Shown here: one piece after another, positions 27,663 through 36,723 of the stretch
Layout of the letters: each line of letters begins with the position of its first letter
Position numbering within the stretch: the stretch's first letter is position 1
NCBI RefSeq assembly: GCF_000426845.1
Contig: NZ_AUGD01000011.1
Coordinates: 203,423 to 267,422 of the forward strand
Origin: Bradyrhizobium sp. in8p8
GTDB taxonomy: Bacteria > Pseudomonadota > Alphaproteobacteria > Rhizobiales > Xanthobacteraceae
Length of the DNA: 64,000 nucleotides
Reading direction: 5' to 3'
Notes under the pieces: model-generated
What the model was told of the DNA's origin: nothing
The model's database searches: none
What the model saw: only the letters and a program-made list of their open reading frames with translations
Made by a program: the position numbers and the translations under genes

Positions 27663-29111
27663 ATGTCAGTGTTGCGTAACCATCCGAAGGGCGCGCGGTT
27701 CGCGTCCTTCGGCATCGGTCTCTGCATCTTCGCATTGATGCCGAGAGAGACCGGCTATCAGGACATTGCCTCGCTTCTGGCGCGCCAACCCGGCGTCGCC
27801 GAGCGCTGGCAGAAGCAGGTGTTCTCCGCCGCGTCCTCGATCCAGCTCGCCACCTACAGTTTTGCCCGCCCCATCGGCACGTCGGTTCCGCAGAGCGCGA
27901 TGGTTCGTCTCGCAAGCATCGATGGCCGCGACGTCACGGGTGCGATCAGTCGCAATCCTGCGCTTCAGGCGCCGCCGCGCTATCAGGCTTCCGACTTCCC
28001 CACGGTCGATCGCTCCCTGAAGGGTGATCGCCTCGCAATCGTCGCGCCTACGCAGGCTCCGGAGACGGTCGCACCGGCTGCGGCTCCGGCGCAGGAAGAT
28101 CCCGCGACATCGAACAGCTCGGTGTTCGGCGCCAAGACCGCCGCATTGCCTCACCCGATGTCGCCGGAGTCCGCGGCCGCACTCGATCCCGAGCTCCAGG
28201 AAGCACTGCGCGCGCCGCCGCTGCCGCAATATTCCAATTCGCCGCAGGCCAGCGATGCTTCGCGCACGCTCGCGACCGCACCGCTGGAGACGTTGAAGGG
28301 CGCCTCCGTTCCGCCTGCACCGGCGCCCGATCCCTTCAGCGTCAAGACGTCGACCCTGTTCTTCGCCAGCTCCTCGCTCGGCGGCAATCCCGAGACCATG
28401 GAGAGCTGGCAGCCGGGCGCCGAGCCGCTGATCGTGATGCCCGACCCCGACATGAAGGTGACCGCCGCGCTGACTCCGCCGACGGCGGACATCGCCGGGA
28501 ACATCGACAGCGGCGAGAGCGTGGCCGCGAAAGGCGAGGTCAACGGCGACAACCAGCGCGCCAGGTCGCCCGCGGAGCGGCTCGGGCTCGACGACAAGTC
28601 GCGCGCCAAATCGGAAAAATGTCTCGCCGAAGCCGTCTATTTCGAAGCGCGCGGCGAGGCGGTGCGCGGCCAGATCGCGGTGGCGCAGGTCGTGATGAAC
28701 CGCGTATTCTCCGGAAAATATCCGGAAACCGTGTGCGGAGCGGTCTATCAGAACAAGCACCGCCATCTCGCCTGCCAGTTCACCTTCGCCTGCGACAAGA
28801 ACCCGGACGTGATCCGCGAACCCGAGATGTGGGAGCGTGCCAAGAGGATCGCGAAGGCCATGCTCGATGGCCAGATCTGGCTGCCCGAGGTCGGCAAGTC
28901 CACGCACTATCATGCCTATTGGGTGCGACCCTCCTGGGTTGCCGAGATGAAGAAGTTGTACAAGACCGGCGTTCACACCTTCTATCGGCCGCGCAATTGG
29001 GGCGACGGCAGCGAGGAACCGAGCTGGGGCACCCAGGCACAGACCGCCGCGCTGTCCGCCGAACTCGTGCAGGAAGCCAAGAGCTCCGCAGAGCTGGGCG
29101 AACGGCGGTAG
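27663..29111 (+). CDS. SleB-type cell wall hydrolase, membrane anchored
   Basis: The 482-residue product has an N-terminal hydrophobic anchor (FASFGIGLCIFALMP), a long Pro/Ala/Ser-rich linker (about residues 120-300) and a C-terminal hydrolase_2/SleB domain with CLAEAVYFEARGE, VAQVVMNRVFS, CGAVYQNK and CQFTFACD. SleB-type enzymes are lytic transglycosylases acting on peptidoglycan; the first Glu of EARGE is the probable catalytic acid. A GTG at 27651 in frame is an alternative start adding four residues. It converges with nadC. Confidence 0.88.
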   Translation: MSVLRNHPKGARFASFGIGLCIFALMPRETGYQDIASLLARQPGVAERWQKQVFSAASSIQLATYSFARPIGTSVPQSAMVRLASIDGRDVTGAISRNPALQAPPRYQASDFPTVDRSLKGDRLAIVAPTQAPETVAPAAAPAQEDPATSNSSVFGAKTAALPHPMSPESAAALDPELQEALRAPPLPQYSNSPQASDASRTLATAPLETLKGASVPPAPAPDPFSVKTSTLFFASSSLGGNPETMESWQPGAEPLIVMPDPDMKVTAALTPPTADIAGNIDSGESVAAKGEVNGDNQRARSPAERLGLDDKSRAKSEKCLAEAVYFEARGEAVRGQIAVAQVVMNRVFSGKYPETVCGAVYQNKHRHLACQFTFACDKNPDVIREPEMWERAKRIAKAMLDGQIWLPEVGKSTHYHAYWVRPSWVAEMKKLYKTGVHTFYRPRNWGDGSEEPSWGTQAQTAALSAELVQEAKSSAELGERR

Positions 29112-29166
29112 CGCCTTCAGGAAAGACCGTGCTGTCCGGGACAAGCGCGGCCGCGTTGCTGTCCTC

Positions 29167-30045
29167 TCAAGCCTCGATGTCCAACGCACAGTCGAAGTTC
29201 GGGGCGGAATGCGTCAATGCGCCCGCCGATGCGTAGGCGACACCGGTCGCGGCAATGGCGGCGATCGAGTCCAGCGTGACGCCCCCGGATGCCTCCAGCT
29301 CGAGGCGGCCCTCGTTGATCCTGACCGCCTCGCGCAACGTCGCCAGGTCCATGTTGTCGAGCAGCACCGCGTCGGCCATCCCGCTGTCGAGCACTTCGCG
29401 CAGCTGCACCAGCGTATCGACCTCGATCTCGATCTTGACGAGGTGGCCCGCATGGGCACGGGCGCGCTCCAGCACCGGACGGATGCCGCCGGAGACCGCG
29501 ATGTGGTTGTCCTTGATCAGGATCGCATCATCGAGCCCGAAGCGGTGATTGAATCCGCCGCCGCAGCGCACCGCGTATTTTTCCAGCGCGCGCAATCCCG
29601 GCGTTGTTTTCCGTGTGCAGCAGATGCGCATCCCGGTGCCTTCGGTGCGCGCGACATAGTCCGCCGTGAGCGTCGCGACGCCCGACAGGCGGCCGACGAA
29701 GTTCAGCGCGGTCCGCTCGGCGGTGAGAATGGAGCGCGCGCGGCCCGAGATCGTCAGCACATGCTGTCCGCGAGCGACCCGCGCGGCATCGCGGACCTGT
29801 GCGCGCACCTCGATCTCGGGCGACAGCTTCTGCAAAGTCGCGAGCGCCAGCGGCAATCCGGCAATCACGCCGGACTGGCGCGCCACCAGGACCGCTCGCG
29901 CGCTCGTCGCTTCCGGGATCGTCGCAAGCGAGGTGATGTCGCCGGCGCGGCCGAGGTCCTCGTCGAGCGCGCGGTCAACGGCCGTCTCGATCGCGAGCGG
30001 AGAGAGAAAGGCGTCGGGATAAAGCAGTGAGGTTGGGCTGATCAT
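29167..30045 (-). CDS. nadC: Nicotinate-nucleotide pyrophosphorylase (carboxylating)
   Basis: NadC converts quinolinate and PRPP to nicotinate mononucleotide, the last step of de novo NAD precursor synthesis. The 292-residue product has DLGRAGDITS, NFVGRLSGVAT, CTRKTTPGLRALEKYAV and the C-terminal LEASGGVTLD, all standard. It is the third gene of nadABC, 11 bases after nadB. Confidence 0.97.
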   Translation of the reverse strand: MISPTSLLYPDAFLSPLAIETAVDRALDEDLGRAGDITSLATIPEATSARAVLVARQSGVIAGLPLALATLQKLSPEIEVRAQVRDAARVARGQHVLTISGRARSILTAERTALNFVGRLSGVATLTADYVARTEGTGMRICCTRKTTPGLRALEKYAVRCGGGFNHRFGLDDAILIKDNHIAVSGGIRPVLERARAHAGHLVKIEIEVDTLVQLREVLDSGMADAVLLDNMDLATLREAVRINEGRLELEASGGVTLDSIAAIAATGVAYASAGALTHSAPNFDCALDIEA

Positions 30046-30056
30046 GGGGAACTCCG

Positions 30057-31661
30057 TCAGGCGATCATGGATTGCGCAATGCGTGGCAGCGGGCGGTCGT
30101 CCAGGCTGTGCGCGACATCGCGCATGGCGGAAAGGGTCGTCATCGTTCTCCGCCCGGGCCCGGGCGTCTCAGCCGGATGATCGGAACGGAAATGCGCACC
30201 GCGGCTCTCGCGTCGCGTCCAGGCCGCGGTGGCGACCAGCAGGGCCGAAGTCGCCATGATGCGGAGAACGATGTCGCCGGCCTCGCGCTCGATCGCGGCG
30301 AAGCGGCGCACGGCTTCGGCAAGGCCGTCACCGTCGCGGATCACGCCGACATGCGCGCTCATCATCGTGCGCAGCCGCTTCACGGCTGCGCTATCCGCCG
30401 CGCCGCCTCGCGCCGTCACGACCGGATCGGGTGGGCGGGCAGTCGAGGACATTGTGCGGCCGACGATGTCGTCGGCAACGCGCGCGGCATAAACCACGGC
30501 TTCGAGCAGGGAGTTGGAGGCGAGCCGGTTGGCGCCATGCGCGCCGGTCGAGGATACTTCGCCGGCGGCCCAGAGCCCGTCGATCGAGCTGCGGCCGCGC
30601 GCGTCCACGGCGATGCCGCCCATGTGGTAATGCGCAGCCGGCGCGATCGGAATCGGCTGCGTTGCCGGATCGATGCCGGCGGCGGTGCAGCTTGCATGCA
30701 CGGTCGGAAACTTCGTCGCGAAGCGCGCGCCCAGCGCCTGCCGCGCATCGAGAAAGGCGCCGCGGCCGGCCGCGATTTCGGCGAACACCCCGCGGGCCAC
30801 GATGTCACGCGGCGCAAGCTCGGCCAGCGGATGGCGCGACAGCATGAAGCGTTTACCTTTGCCGTTGATCAGCGTTGCCCCTTCGCCGCGCAACGCTTCG
30901 GTAGCGAGCGGTGCCGGATCGCCGCCCACCATGATGGCCGTCGGGTGGAACTGTACGAATTCGGGGTCGGCGATCACCGCCCCGGCGCGCGCCGCGATCG
31001 CAAGGCCGGAGCCGCTTGCCTCGACCGGATTGGTCGTGACGGCATAGAGATGCCCGATGCCGCCAGTTGCAAGCACGACCGCGCGCGCGGCGAGCACGAT
31101 CGGCCGTGCAGCGGGATTGCCGGCCTTCCGCAATTGAAGTCCGGAGACCGCGCCGTCCGCTGTCAGCAGTGCTTCGGCGACGAAGCCTTCCATCAGGCGG
31201 ATCGAGGGTGTGCGACGTACGGCATCGCTCAAGGCCGCAATGATTGCGGCGCCGGCGCCATCGCCGCGCACATGAACTATGCGACGCGCCGAATGCGCAG
31301 CTTCCCGTCCGGCCGCAAGCCTGCCGTCGAGATCGCGATCGAACGGCACGCCAAAGGCGAGAAGATCATGGATGCGCGGTAGCGCCTCGCGCGCGATCCC
31401 GAGCGCGACGGCTTCATCAACGAGGCCGCCGCCGACCGCCGCGGTGTCGGCGGCATGTGCCTCCGGCGTATCGCCTTCGGCCACGGCCGCGGCGATGCCG
31501 CCTTGCGCCCATGCGGACGATGCGCCCTGCCCAAGCGGTGCCGCCGAAATCAACGTCACCGGCCGCGGCGCGAGCTTCAGCGCGCAGAACAGCCCGGCAA
31601 GGCCGCCGCCGACGATGACGACGTCGTCGGTGCGGGCGAGGTCGTGGATGTCGTGTTGCAT
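30057..31661 (-). CDS. nadB: L-aspartate oxidase
   Basis: NadB oxidises L-aspartate to iminoaspartate using FAD. The 534-residue product has the FAD fold VIVGGGLAGLFCALKL, GASSAWAQGGIAAA, the active-site region HPTAIMVGGDPAPLATEALRG (in parts) and AAHYHMGGIAVD. I take the ATG at 31661; a TTG at 31676 would overlap the nadA stop. It feeds NadA, which condenses iminoaspartate with dihydroxyacetone phosphate. Confidence 0.96.
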   Translation of the reverse strand: MQHDIHDLARTDDVVIVGGGLAGLFCALKLAPRPVTLISAAPLGQGASSAWAQGGIAAAVAEGDTPEAHAADTAAVGGGLVDEAVALGIAREALPRIHDLLAFGVPFDRDLDGRLAAGREAAHSARRIVHVRGDGAGAAIIAALSDAVRRTPSIRLMEGFVAEALLTADGAVSGLQLRKAGNPAARPIVLAARAVVLATGGIGHLYAVTTNPVEASGSGLAIAARAGAVIADPEFVQFHPTAIMVGGDPAPLATEALRGEGATLINGKGKRFMLSRHPLAELAPRDIVARGVFAEIAAGRGAFLDARQALGARFATKFPTVHASCTAAGIDPATQPIPIAPAAHYHMGGIAVDARGRSSIDGLWAAGEVSSTGAHGANRLASNSLLEAVVYAARVADDIVGRTMSSTARPPDPVVTARGGAADSAAVKRLRTMMSAHVGVIRDGDGLAEAVRRFAAIEREAGDIVLRIMATSALLVATAAWTRRESRGAHFRSDHPAETPGPGRRTMTTLSAMRDVAHSLDDRPLPRIAQSMIA

Positions 31662-31672
31662 GTTGTTCGCTC

Positions 31673-32779
31673 TCAATTCCTCAGATTGATCATGCGCTCG
31701 ACCGAACGTCGCGCGCGATCCGCGAGCGCGGGATCGATCGACACCTCCTCGCGGAGCGTCAGCAGGCTCTCCAGAATGTTGGCGAGCGTAATGCGCTTCA
31801 TGTGCGGGCAGAGGTTGCAGGGGCGGAGCATCTCCACATCAGGCAGCTCGGCCCGGACATTGTCGGCCATCGAGCATTCGGTGATCATGACGAGACGCCG
31901 CGGCCTCTTCGCGCGCACCCAGTTGATCATGTGTGCGGTCGAACCGGTGAAGTCGGCTTCCGCGAGCACATCCGGCGGGCACTCCGGATGCGCGATGATC
32001 TGGACCGACGGATCGGCCTCGCGAAAGCTCCGCAGCTCCTCGCCCGTGAACCGCTCATGCACCTCGCAGGCGCCTTTCCAGGCGATGATGTTCACGTCGG
32101 TCTTCGACGCCACATAGGTCGCGAGGTAGCGGTCTGGCAGGAAGATCACGCTCGGTGAATTGAGGCTCTCGACCACCTGCACGGCGTTCGACGAGGTGCA
32201 GCAGATGTCGACCTCGGCCTTCACCTCCGCGGAGGTGTTGACATAGGCAACGATGGGCACGCCGGGGAATTTTTCGCGGAGCAGCCGCACGTCCGCGCCG
32301 GTGATGCTGGCGGCGAGCGAGCAGCCCGCGCGCGAATCGGGGATCAAGACGGTCTTGTGCGGATTGAGCAGCTTTGAGGTCTCCGCCATGAAGTGCACGC
32401 CGCACTGGACGATGATGTCAGCCTTCACCTTGGTGGCTTCGACCGCGAGCTGGAGCGAGTCGCCGCCAATATCGGCCACACAGTGGAAGATCTCCGGGGC
32501 TTGGTAATTGTGGGCGAGGATGACCGCACCCCGCGCGCGCTTCAGCTCGTTGATCGCGTGGATCGCCGGTGCCATCAGCGGCCATTCGATCGGCGGGATC
32601 ACGTGCTTCACGCGGTCATAGAGCGGCGCGGTGGCCCGTTCGATCTCCGACGTCCATTCCAGTGAGGGGATCGGCCATTCCGGTCCCGCGGGCACCGCTA
32701 CGGTGCGGGGGGAGGAGATGCGCTGGGCCTGGGGCCGGTCGGTGAAATCGTCAGGGCCGTAAATTCCGGTGATCGGCAT
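31673..32779 (-). CDS. nadA: Quinolinate synthase
   Basis: NadA makes quinolinate with a 4Fe-4S cluster. The 368-residue product keeps the three cluster cysteines, in QCGVHFMAET, HPECPPDVLAEADFTGST and CNLCPHMKRI. VILAHNYQAPEI is the substrate motif. The ATG at 32779 is preferred over 32800 because GGGAGG precedes it by 6 bases. It is first in nadABC, and two dyads upstream match NadQ-type operators. Confidence 0.97.
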   Translation of the reverse strand: MPITGIYGPDDFTDRPQAQRISSPRTVAVPAGPEWPIPSLEWTSEIERATAPLYDRVKHVIPPIEWPLMAPAIHAINELKRARGAVILAHNYQAPEIFHCVADIGGDSLQLAVEATKVKADIIVQCGVHFMAETSKLLNPHKTVLIPDSRAGCSLAASITGADVRLLREKFPGVPIVAYVNTSAEVKAEVDICCTSSNAVQVVESLNSPSVIFLPDRYLATYVASKTDVNIIAWKGACEVHERFTGEELRSFREADPSVQIIAHPECPPDVLAEADFTGSTAHMINWVRAKRPRRLVMITECSMADNVRAELPDVEMLRPCNLCPHMKRITLANILESLLTLREEVSIDPALADRARRSVERMINLRN

Positions 32780-32802
32780 GAAAGCCTCCCATGTTGTCAT
32801 TT

Positions 32803-32821
32803 GTGCTCAGTTTGAGAATAT
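32803..32821. promoter_or_regulatory. NadQ-type operator, proximal site
   Basis: CTCA-GTT-TGAG dyad (32807-32817) with outer T/A pairs, 24 or more bases upstream of the nadA start. It matches the second site closely. Confidence 0.65.
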
Positions 32822-32878
32822 ATGGAGCCTGAGAAATCCGGCTGAGAGGCCGGACCCACAACAGCATTGCAATCTCAT

Positions 32879-32897
32879 ATGCTCAATCTGAGTAAAT
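32879..32897. promoter_or_regulatory. NadQ-type operator, distal site
   Basis: CTCA-ATC-TGAG dyad (32883-32893), with its centre 76 bases from the proximal site's centre. The two sites share TxTGCTCAnntTGAG, and the region between is the likely nadA promoter. Confidence 0.65.
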
Positions 32898-33138
32898 CAA
32901 ACATAGCACGCGGCGCTGCAGACCGCCATGCCCTGTCGCGCACATTCCCGTCACTCGCCGGTCAATGCGTCGGGTGAGGCCGTATTGAAACGCAATGCTC
33001 CCGCGGCAGCTCCTCTTGGAATGCAATGGTTTTGAGCCCGGGTCTCCTTTTGACTTGGGCTTTCCATGCAGATGCATTAAACGGGCCCTCCTGCGGCTGC
33101 TGATTTTGCAGGCCCGCCAACGACAGACGAGGAAGACC

Positions 33139-34392
33139 ATGTCGACACAGATCGGCGAACTCGCTCCGGCCTCGCGTTCCTCCAACTGGCGTACCCCGGC
33201 CGTCATCATTCTGTGCGGCTGTGCGATCGGCATGCTCGGCTTCGGCCCGCGCTCGGCGCTCGGCTTTTTCGTGCAGCCGATGAGTCACGAATTCAGCTGG
33301 GGCCGCGATGTGTTCGGCCTCGCGATTGCCGTGCAGAATCTCTTGTGGGGGCTGGGCCAGCCGTTCGCAGGCGCGGTCGCCGATCGCTTCGGCCTCTTCC
33401 GGGTGATGTGCGTCGGCGCGCTGCTTTATGCCGGCGGCCTGCTGCTGATGCGCTACTCCACGACGCCGCTGTCGCTCGACATCGGCGCCGGCGTCATGAT
33501 CGGTTTTGGGCTCGCCGGCTGTTCGTTCAATCTGGTGTTGTCGGCGTTTAGCAAGCTGTTGCCGCCTGAGAAGCGCGGCCTTGCGCTCGGCGCCGGCACC
33601 GCAGCAGGCTCCTTCGGGCAGTTCCTGTTCGCGCCCATCGGCGTTGCGCTCATCGACAATTTCGGCTGGCAGCAGGCGTTGTCCGTGTTCGGCTTCCTGA
33701 TGCTGCTGATCATCCCGCTGTCGCTGGCGCTCTCGACACCGCCGGTCGCAGAATCAGCAAAGGCGACGGCCGCTGATGAGCAGACCTTCACCAGGGCGCT
33801 GGCCGAAGCCTTCGGCCATCGCTCCTACGTGCTGCTCGTGCTCGGCTTCTTCACCTGCGGCTTCCAACTCGCCTTCATCACCGTGCATCTGCCCGCGTTT
33901 CTGGTCGATCGCGGCATCTCCGCGCAAACCGGCGGCTGGGTGATTGCGGCGATCGGCCTCTTCAACATCATCGGCTCGCTCAGCGTCGGCTATCTCCAGA
34001 ACCATCTGCCCAAGCGCTATATCCTCTCCACCATCTATTTCACCCGCGCGCTGGCGACGCTGGCCTTTATCTCGTTCCCGATCACGCCGTTCTCGGCGAT
34101 CGCGTTCGGCGCGATTTCCGGCCTGACCTGGCTGTCGACGGTGCCGCCGACCTCGGCGCTGGTGGCGCTGATGTTCGGCACGCGCTGGCTTGCGACGCTC
34201 TATGGCTTTGCCTTCGTCAGCCACCAGGTCGGCGGCTTTCTCGGCGTCTGGCTTGGAGGCATCGTGTTCGAGCGCTTCGGTTCCTATACGCCGATTTGGT
34301 GGCTCTCGATCCTGTTCGGCGTGCTTTCCGCGCTGATCAATCTTCCGATTGTGGAGAAACCCGTCGAGCGAGCGGTTGCACAGCCGGCCTGA
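33139..34392 (+). CDS. MFS transporter (OxlT/monocarboxylate-type)
   Basis: The 417-residue product has twelve predicted membrane helices, with SALGFFVQPMSHEFSW and the loop motif DRFGLFRV. It resembles the OxlT-like subgroup of MFS transporters for organic anions; the substrate is unknown. GGAAG lies before the ATG at 33139; an in-frame extension upstream is rejected. Divergent from nadA, so an NAD-precursor transporter is conceivable but not shown. Confidence 0.85.
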   Translation: MSTQIGELAPASRSSNWRTPAVIILCGCAIGMLGFGPRSALGFFVQPMSHEFSWGRDVFGLAIAVQNLLWGLGQPFAGAVADRFGLFRVMCVGALLYAGGLLLMRYSTTPLSLDIGAGVMIGFGLAGCSFNLVLSAFSKLLPPEKRGLALGAGTAAGSFGQFLFAPIGVALIDNFGWQQALSVFGFLMLLIIPLSLALSTPPVAESAKATAADEQTFTRALAEAFGHRSYVLLVLGFFTCGFQLAFITVHLPAFLVDRGISAQTGGWVIAAIGLFNIIGSLSVGYLQNHLPKRYILSTIYFTRALATLAFISFPITPFSAIAFGAISGLTWLSTVPPTSALVALMFGTRWLATLYGFAFVSHQVGGFLGVWLGGIVFERFGSYTPIWWLSILFGVLSALINLPIVEKPVERAVAQPA

Positions 34393-34433
34393 TCGGCTAA
34401 ACAATCCGGACAAGCAAGTCAGGGAGTTCAGTC

Positions 34434-35420
34434 GTGGCCACATTCAAGGCAATCCGGATCGACAAGGCGGACAAGGGCACCACCGCGCAGCTCACGCAGT
34501 TCGATGAAGCCGAGCTGATGGACGGCGACGTCACCGTCCGGGTCGAATGGTCGACGCTGAACTACAAGGACGGCCTTGCGCTGACCGGCAAGGCGCCGGT
34601 GGTGCGCCGCTTCCCGATGATCGCCGGCATCGACTTCGCCGGCACAGTCGAAGCCTCATCGCATCCGCAGTGGAAGGCAGGGGACAAGGTGGTCTGCACC
34701 GGCTGGGGTATGGGCGAGACCCATCTCGGCGCCTATGCCGAGAAGGCGCGGGTGAAGGGCGACTGGCTGGTCGCCCTGCCGCAAGGCCTGTCGGCGCGCG
34801 ACGCCATGGCGATCGGCACCGCCGGCTTCACTGCAATGCTCGCGGTGCTGGCCCTCGAGAAACACGGCATCTCGCCGAAGAGCGGTCCAGTCGTGGTGAC
34901 GGGTGCTGCGGGCGGCGTCGGCTCGGTCGCGATCGCCGTGCTCGCCAAGCTTGGCTATCACGTCATCGCTTCGACCGGCCGGGCCTCCGAGGCCGACTAC
35001 CTGAAGCAGCTGGGAGCAGCCGAGATCATCGACCGCAGCGAATTGTCGGCACCGGCAAAACCTCTCGCCAAGGAGCGCTGGGCCGGCGGTGTCGACAGCG
35101 TCGGCTCGACCACGCTCGCGAATCTGCTCTCGATGACGAAGTACGGCGGAGCGATTGCGGCCTGCGGTCTGGCCGCCGGCATGGACCTGCCGTCCTCGGT
35201 GGCGCCGTTTATTTTGCGAGGAGTGTGCCTTCTCGGCATCGACTCCGTGATGTGCCCGATTGAGCCCAGAAAGGCCGCCTGGCAGCGCCTGGCATCCGAT
35301 CTGGATCGAACAAAGCTCGTTGAAATTACTAAGGAAATACCGTTGTCTGAGGTTTCGGATTGGGGCGCGAAAATCCTGGCCGGGGAGGTCCGCGGCCGCA
35401 TCGTGGTAAAAATTGTCTAA
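34434..35420 (+). CDS. MDR-family NADPH oxidoreductase, AcuI/YhdH-like
   Basis: The 328-residue product is a zinc-free medium-chain reductase: VVVTGAAGGVGSVAIAVLAKLGYHVIASTGR is the Rossmann cofactor region, read in parts, with STLNYKDGLALTGKAPV near the start, the AcuI/YhdH signature. AcuI reduces acryloyl-CoA to propionyl-CoA. The GTG start at 34434 has AGGGAG before it. It may be co-transcribed with the MFS gene 41 bases upstream. Confidence 0.85.
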   Translation: MATFKAIRIDKADKGTTAQLTQFDEAELMDGDVTVRVEWSTLNYKDGLALTGKAPVVRRFPMIAGIDFAGTVEASSHPQWKAGDKVVCTGWGMGETHLGAYAEKARVKGDWLVALPQGLSARDAMAIGTAGFTAMLAVLALEKHGISPKSGPVVVTGAAGGVGSVAIAVLAKLGYHVIASTGRASEADYLKQLGAAEIIDRSELSAPAKPLAKERWAGGVDSVGSTTLANLLSMTKYGGAIAACGLAAGMDLPSSVAPFILRGVCLLGIDSVMCPIEPRKAAWQRLASDLDRTKLVEITKEIPLSEVSDWGAKILAGEVRGRIVVKIV

Positions 35421-35533
35421 CGACGTTCAGACTTTACCAACCAAGCTGCTTCAATGTCGCCATGGTTCGTATGGTAAGCAGCGGGTAAAGAGATAAGGCA
35501 TCGCCCGCTGCGGGGTTGGGTTCGGAGTTGAGC

Positions 35534-36121
35534 ATGCTTGCGCGTATTGTGTTGGGGGCTGTCACGGCGGCAGCAACGTTTGCGCCGGCTATTGCTGGAA
35601 GCATGAACGCCGACGAGGCGCGCCGCTTCGTGGCCGGCAAGGTGTTCGCCTTTACCTGCTTCGATGGCACCCGCGGTGCAGGCCGCATTCTCGACGATCT
35701 CGGCGCCGCCGGCGCCGTGCAGTTCTCGGGCGCAGGACCGGTCAAACATCTCCGGCTGCCCGGCAACACGCTCCAGATCCGCGGCCAGAACGTCTGCGCC
35801 TCGATCAAGGGCATTCCGTTCGAGCCCTGTTTCAACCTGGAAAAGACCGATGATCGCAGCTTCCGCGGCTCGGTATCCGGCATGGGCTTCGCCTATTGCG
35901 ACTTCCGCCACCAGGGCGGCAACCAGATGCTGATGGCGCGTGCAACGGCGCGCCCGCGCTCGCTGCGGAATTCGGATCGCACCGGTTCGGTCGGCCCTGC
36001 CAACACCGAAGTCGCCGCGCGTGTCGAAACCCCGCGTGTCGAGAGCAGCCGGCTCGAGCCGGTGAAGCCGGAGCCCGCGAAGACCGAGGCCCCGCTGGAG
36101 CTGCGTCGCTCGACTCAGTGA
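35534..36121 (+). CDS. Secreted hypothetical protein with four-cysteine domain
   Basis: A signal peptide (MLARIVLGAVTAAATF, cleavage after AIAG) precedes a domain with Cys in FAFTCFDG, QNVCAS, EPCFNLEK and FAYCDFRH, suggesting two disulfides in the periplasm. The C-terminus is Pro/Glu-rich. GGAG lies 6 bases before the ATG at 35534. No family is recognised with certainty. Confidence 0.75.
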   Translation: MLARIVLGAVTAAATFAPAIAGSMNADEARRFVAGKVFAFTCFDGTRGAGRILDDLGAAGAVQFSGAGPVKHLRLPGNTLQIRGQNVCASIKGIPFEPCFNLEKTDDRSFRGSVSGMGFAYCDFRHQGGNQMLMARATARPRSLRNSDRTGSVGPANTEVAARVETPRVESSRLEPVKPEPAKTEAPLELRRSTQ

Positions 36122-36274
36122 GTCGGCCTCGCCGCGCAGTCGCTGCTTCCTCAATGACATTCGTCCAGCGCGAAGCTGCCGCCGTAGTCATACGGACAGC
36201 GGCGTTCACGGGTTGGTAGCTGTTCGCGCCTCAGTTTGCGTGCGGCCGGGGCGGTGCCACGCAAGGGTCGAACG

Positions 36275-36520
36275 ATGTCGCTGTATTTCTTCCGTATCAG
36301 CACCGGCCGCTATTCCGGCGCCGCCGATCAGCCCTACGAATTCGAGGATCGCGCAGCCGCCTGGACCGAGATGACGGAGGTCTGCGCCAACCTGCTCGGC
36401 AGCATCGCGCGCGGCCTGAAGCCGGACGCCGAGTGGTGCATGGAGCTGCTTGACGAGAACAAAAACCCGGTCTTTCGCGTCACCCTCGTCGGCGAGACCG
36501 TCGGATGCAAAGCTTCCTAG
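36275..36520 (+). CDS. DUF6894-type small protein (81 residues)
   Basis: MSLYFFRISTGRYSG followed by FEDRAAAWTEMTEVC and a C-terminal WCMELLDENKNPVFRVTL fits the DUF6894 pattern of small proteins common in Rhizobiales. The ATG at 36275 matches the family start. Function unknown. Confidence 0.75.
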   Translation: MSLYFFRISTGRYSGAADQPYEFEDRAAAWTEMTEVCANLLGSIARGLKPDAEWCMELLDENKNPVFRVTLVGETVGCKAS

Positions 36521-36723
36521 ACCTCACTTCAAGCTGCAATTTGCAACCAGTGCGAGATCACTCCGCGTCGCGTTCAATCATTTGGCGTAAAAAGTAGGTA
36601 TTTGTGCGAGGGATCTCGTTAACCTAACGATGGAACTCTGACCGTTAGCTTCGCGGTAAGGACGACGATCAACGTCCAGGCGGCCAACAACGACTTGGCA
36701 GCTCGTTTCGGGGAAACGTACCG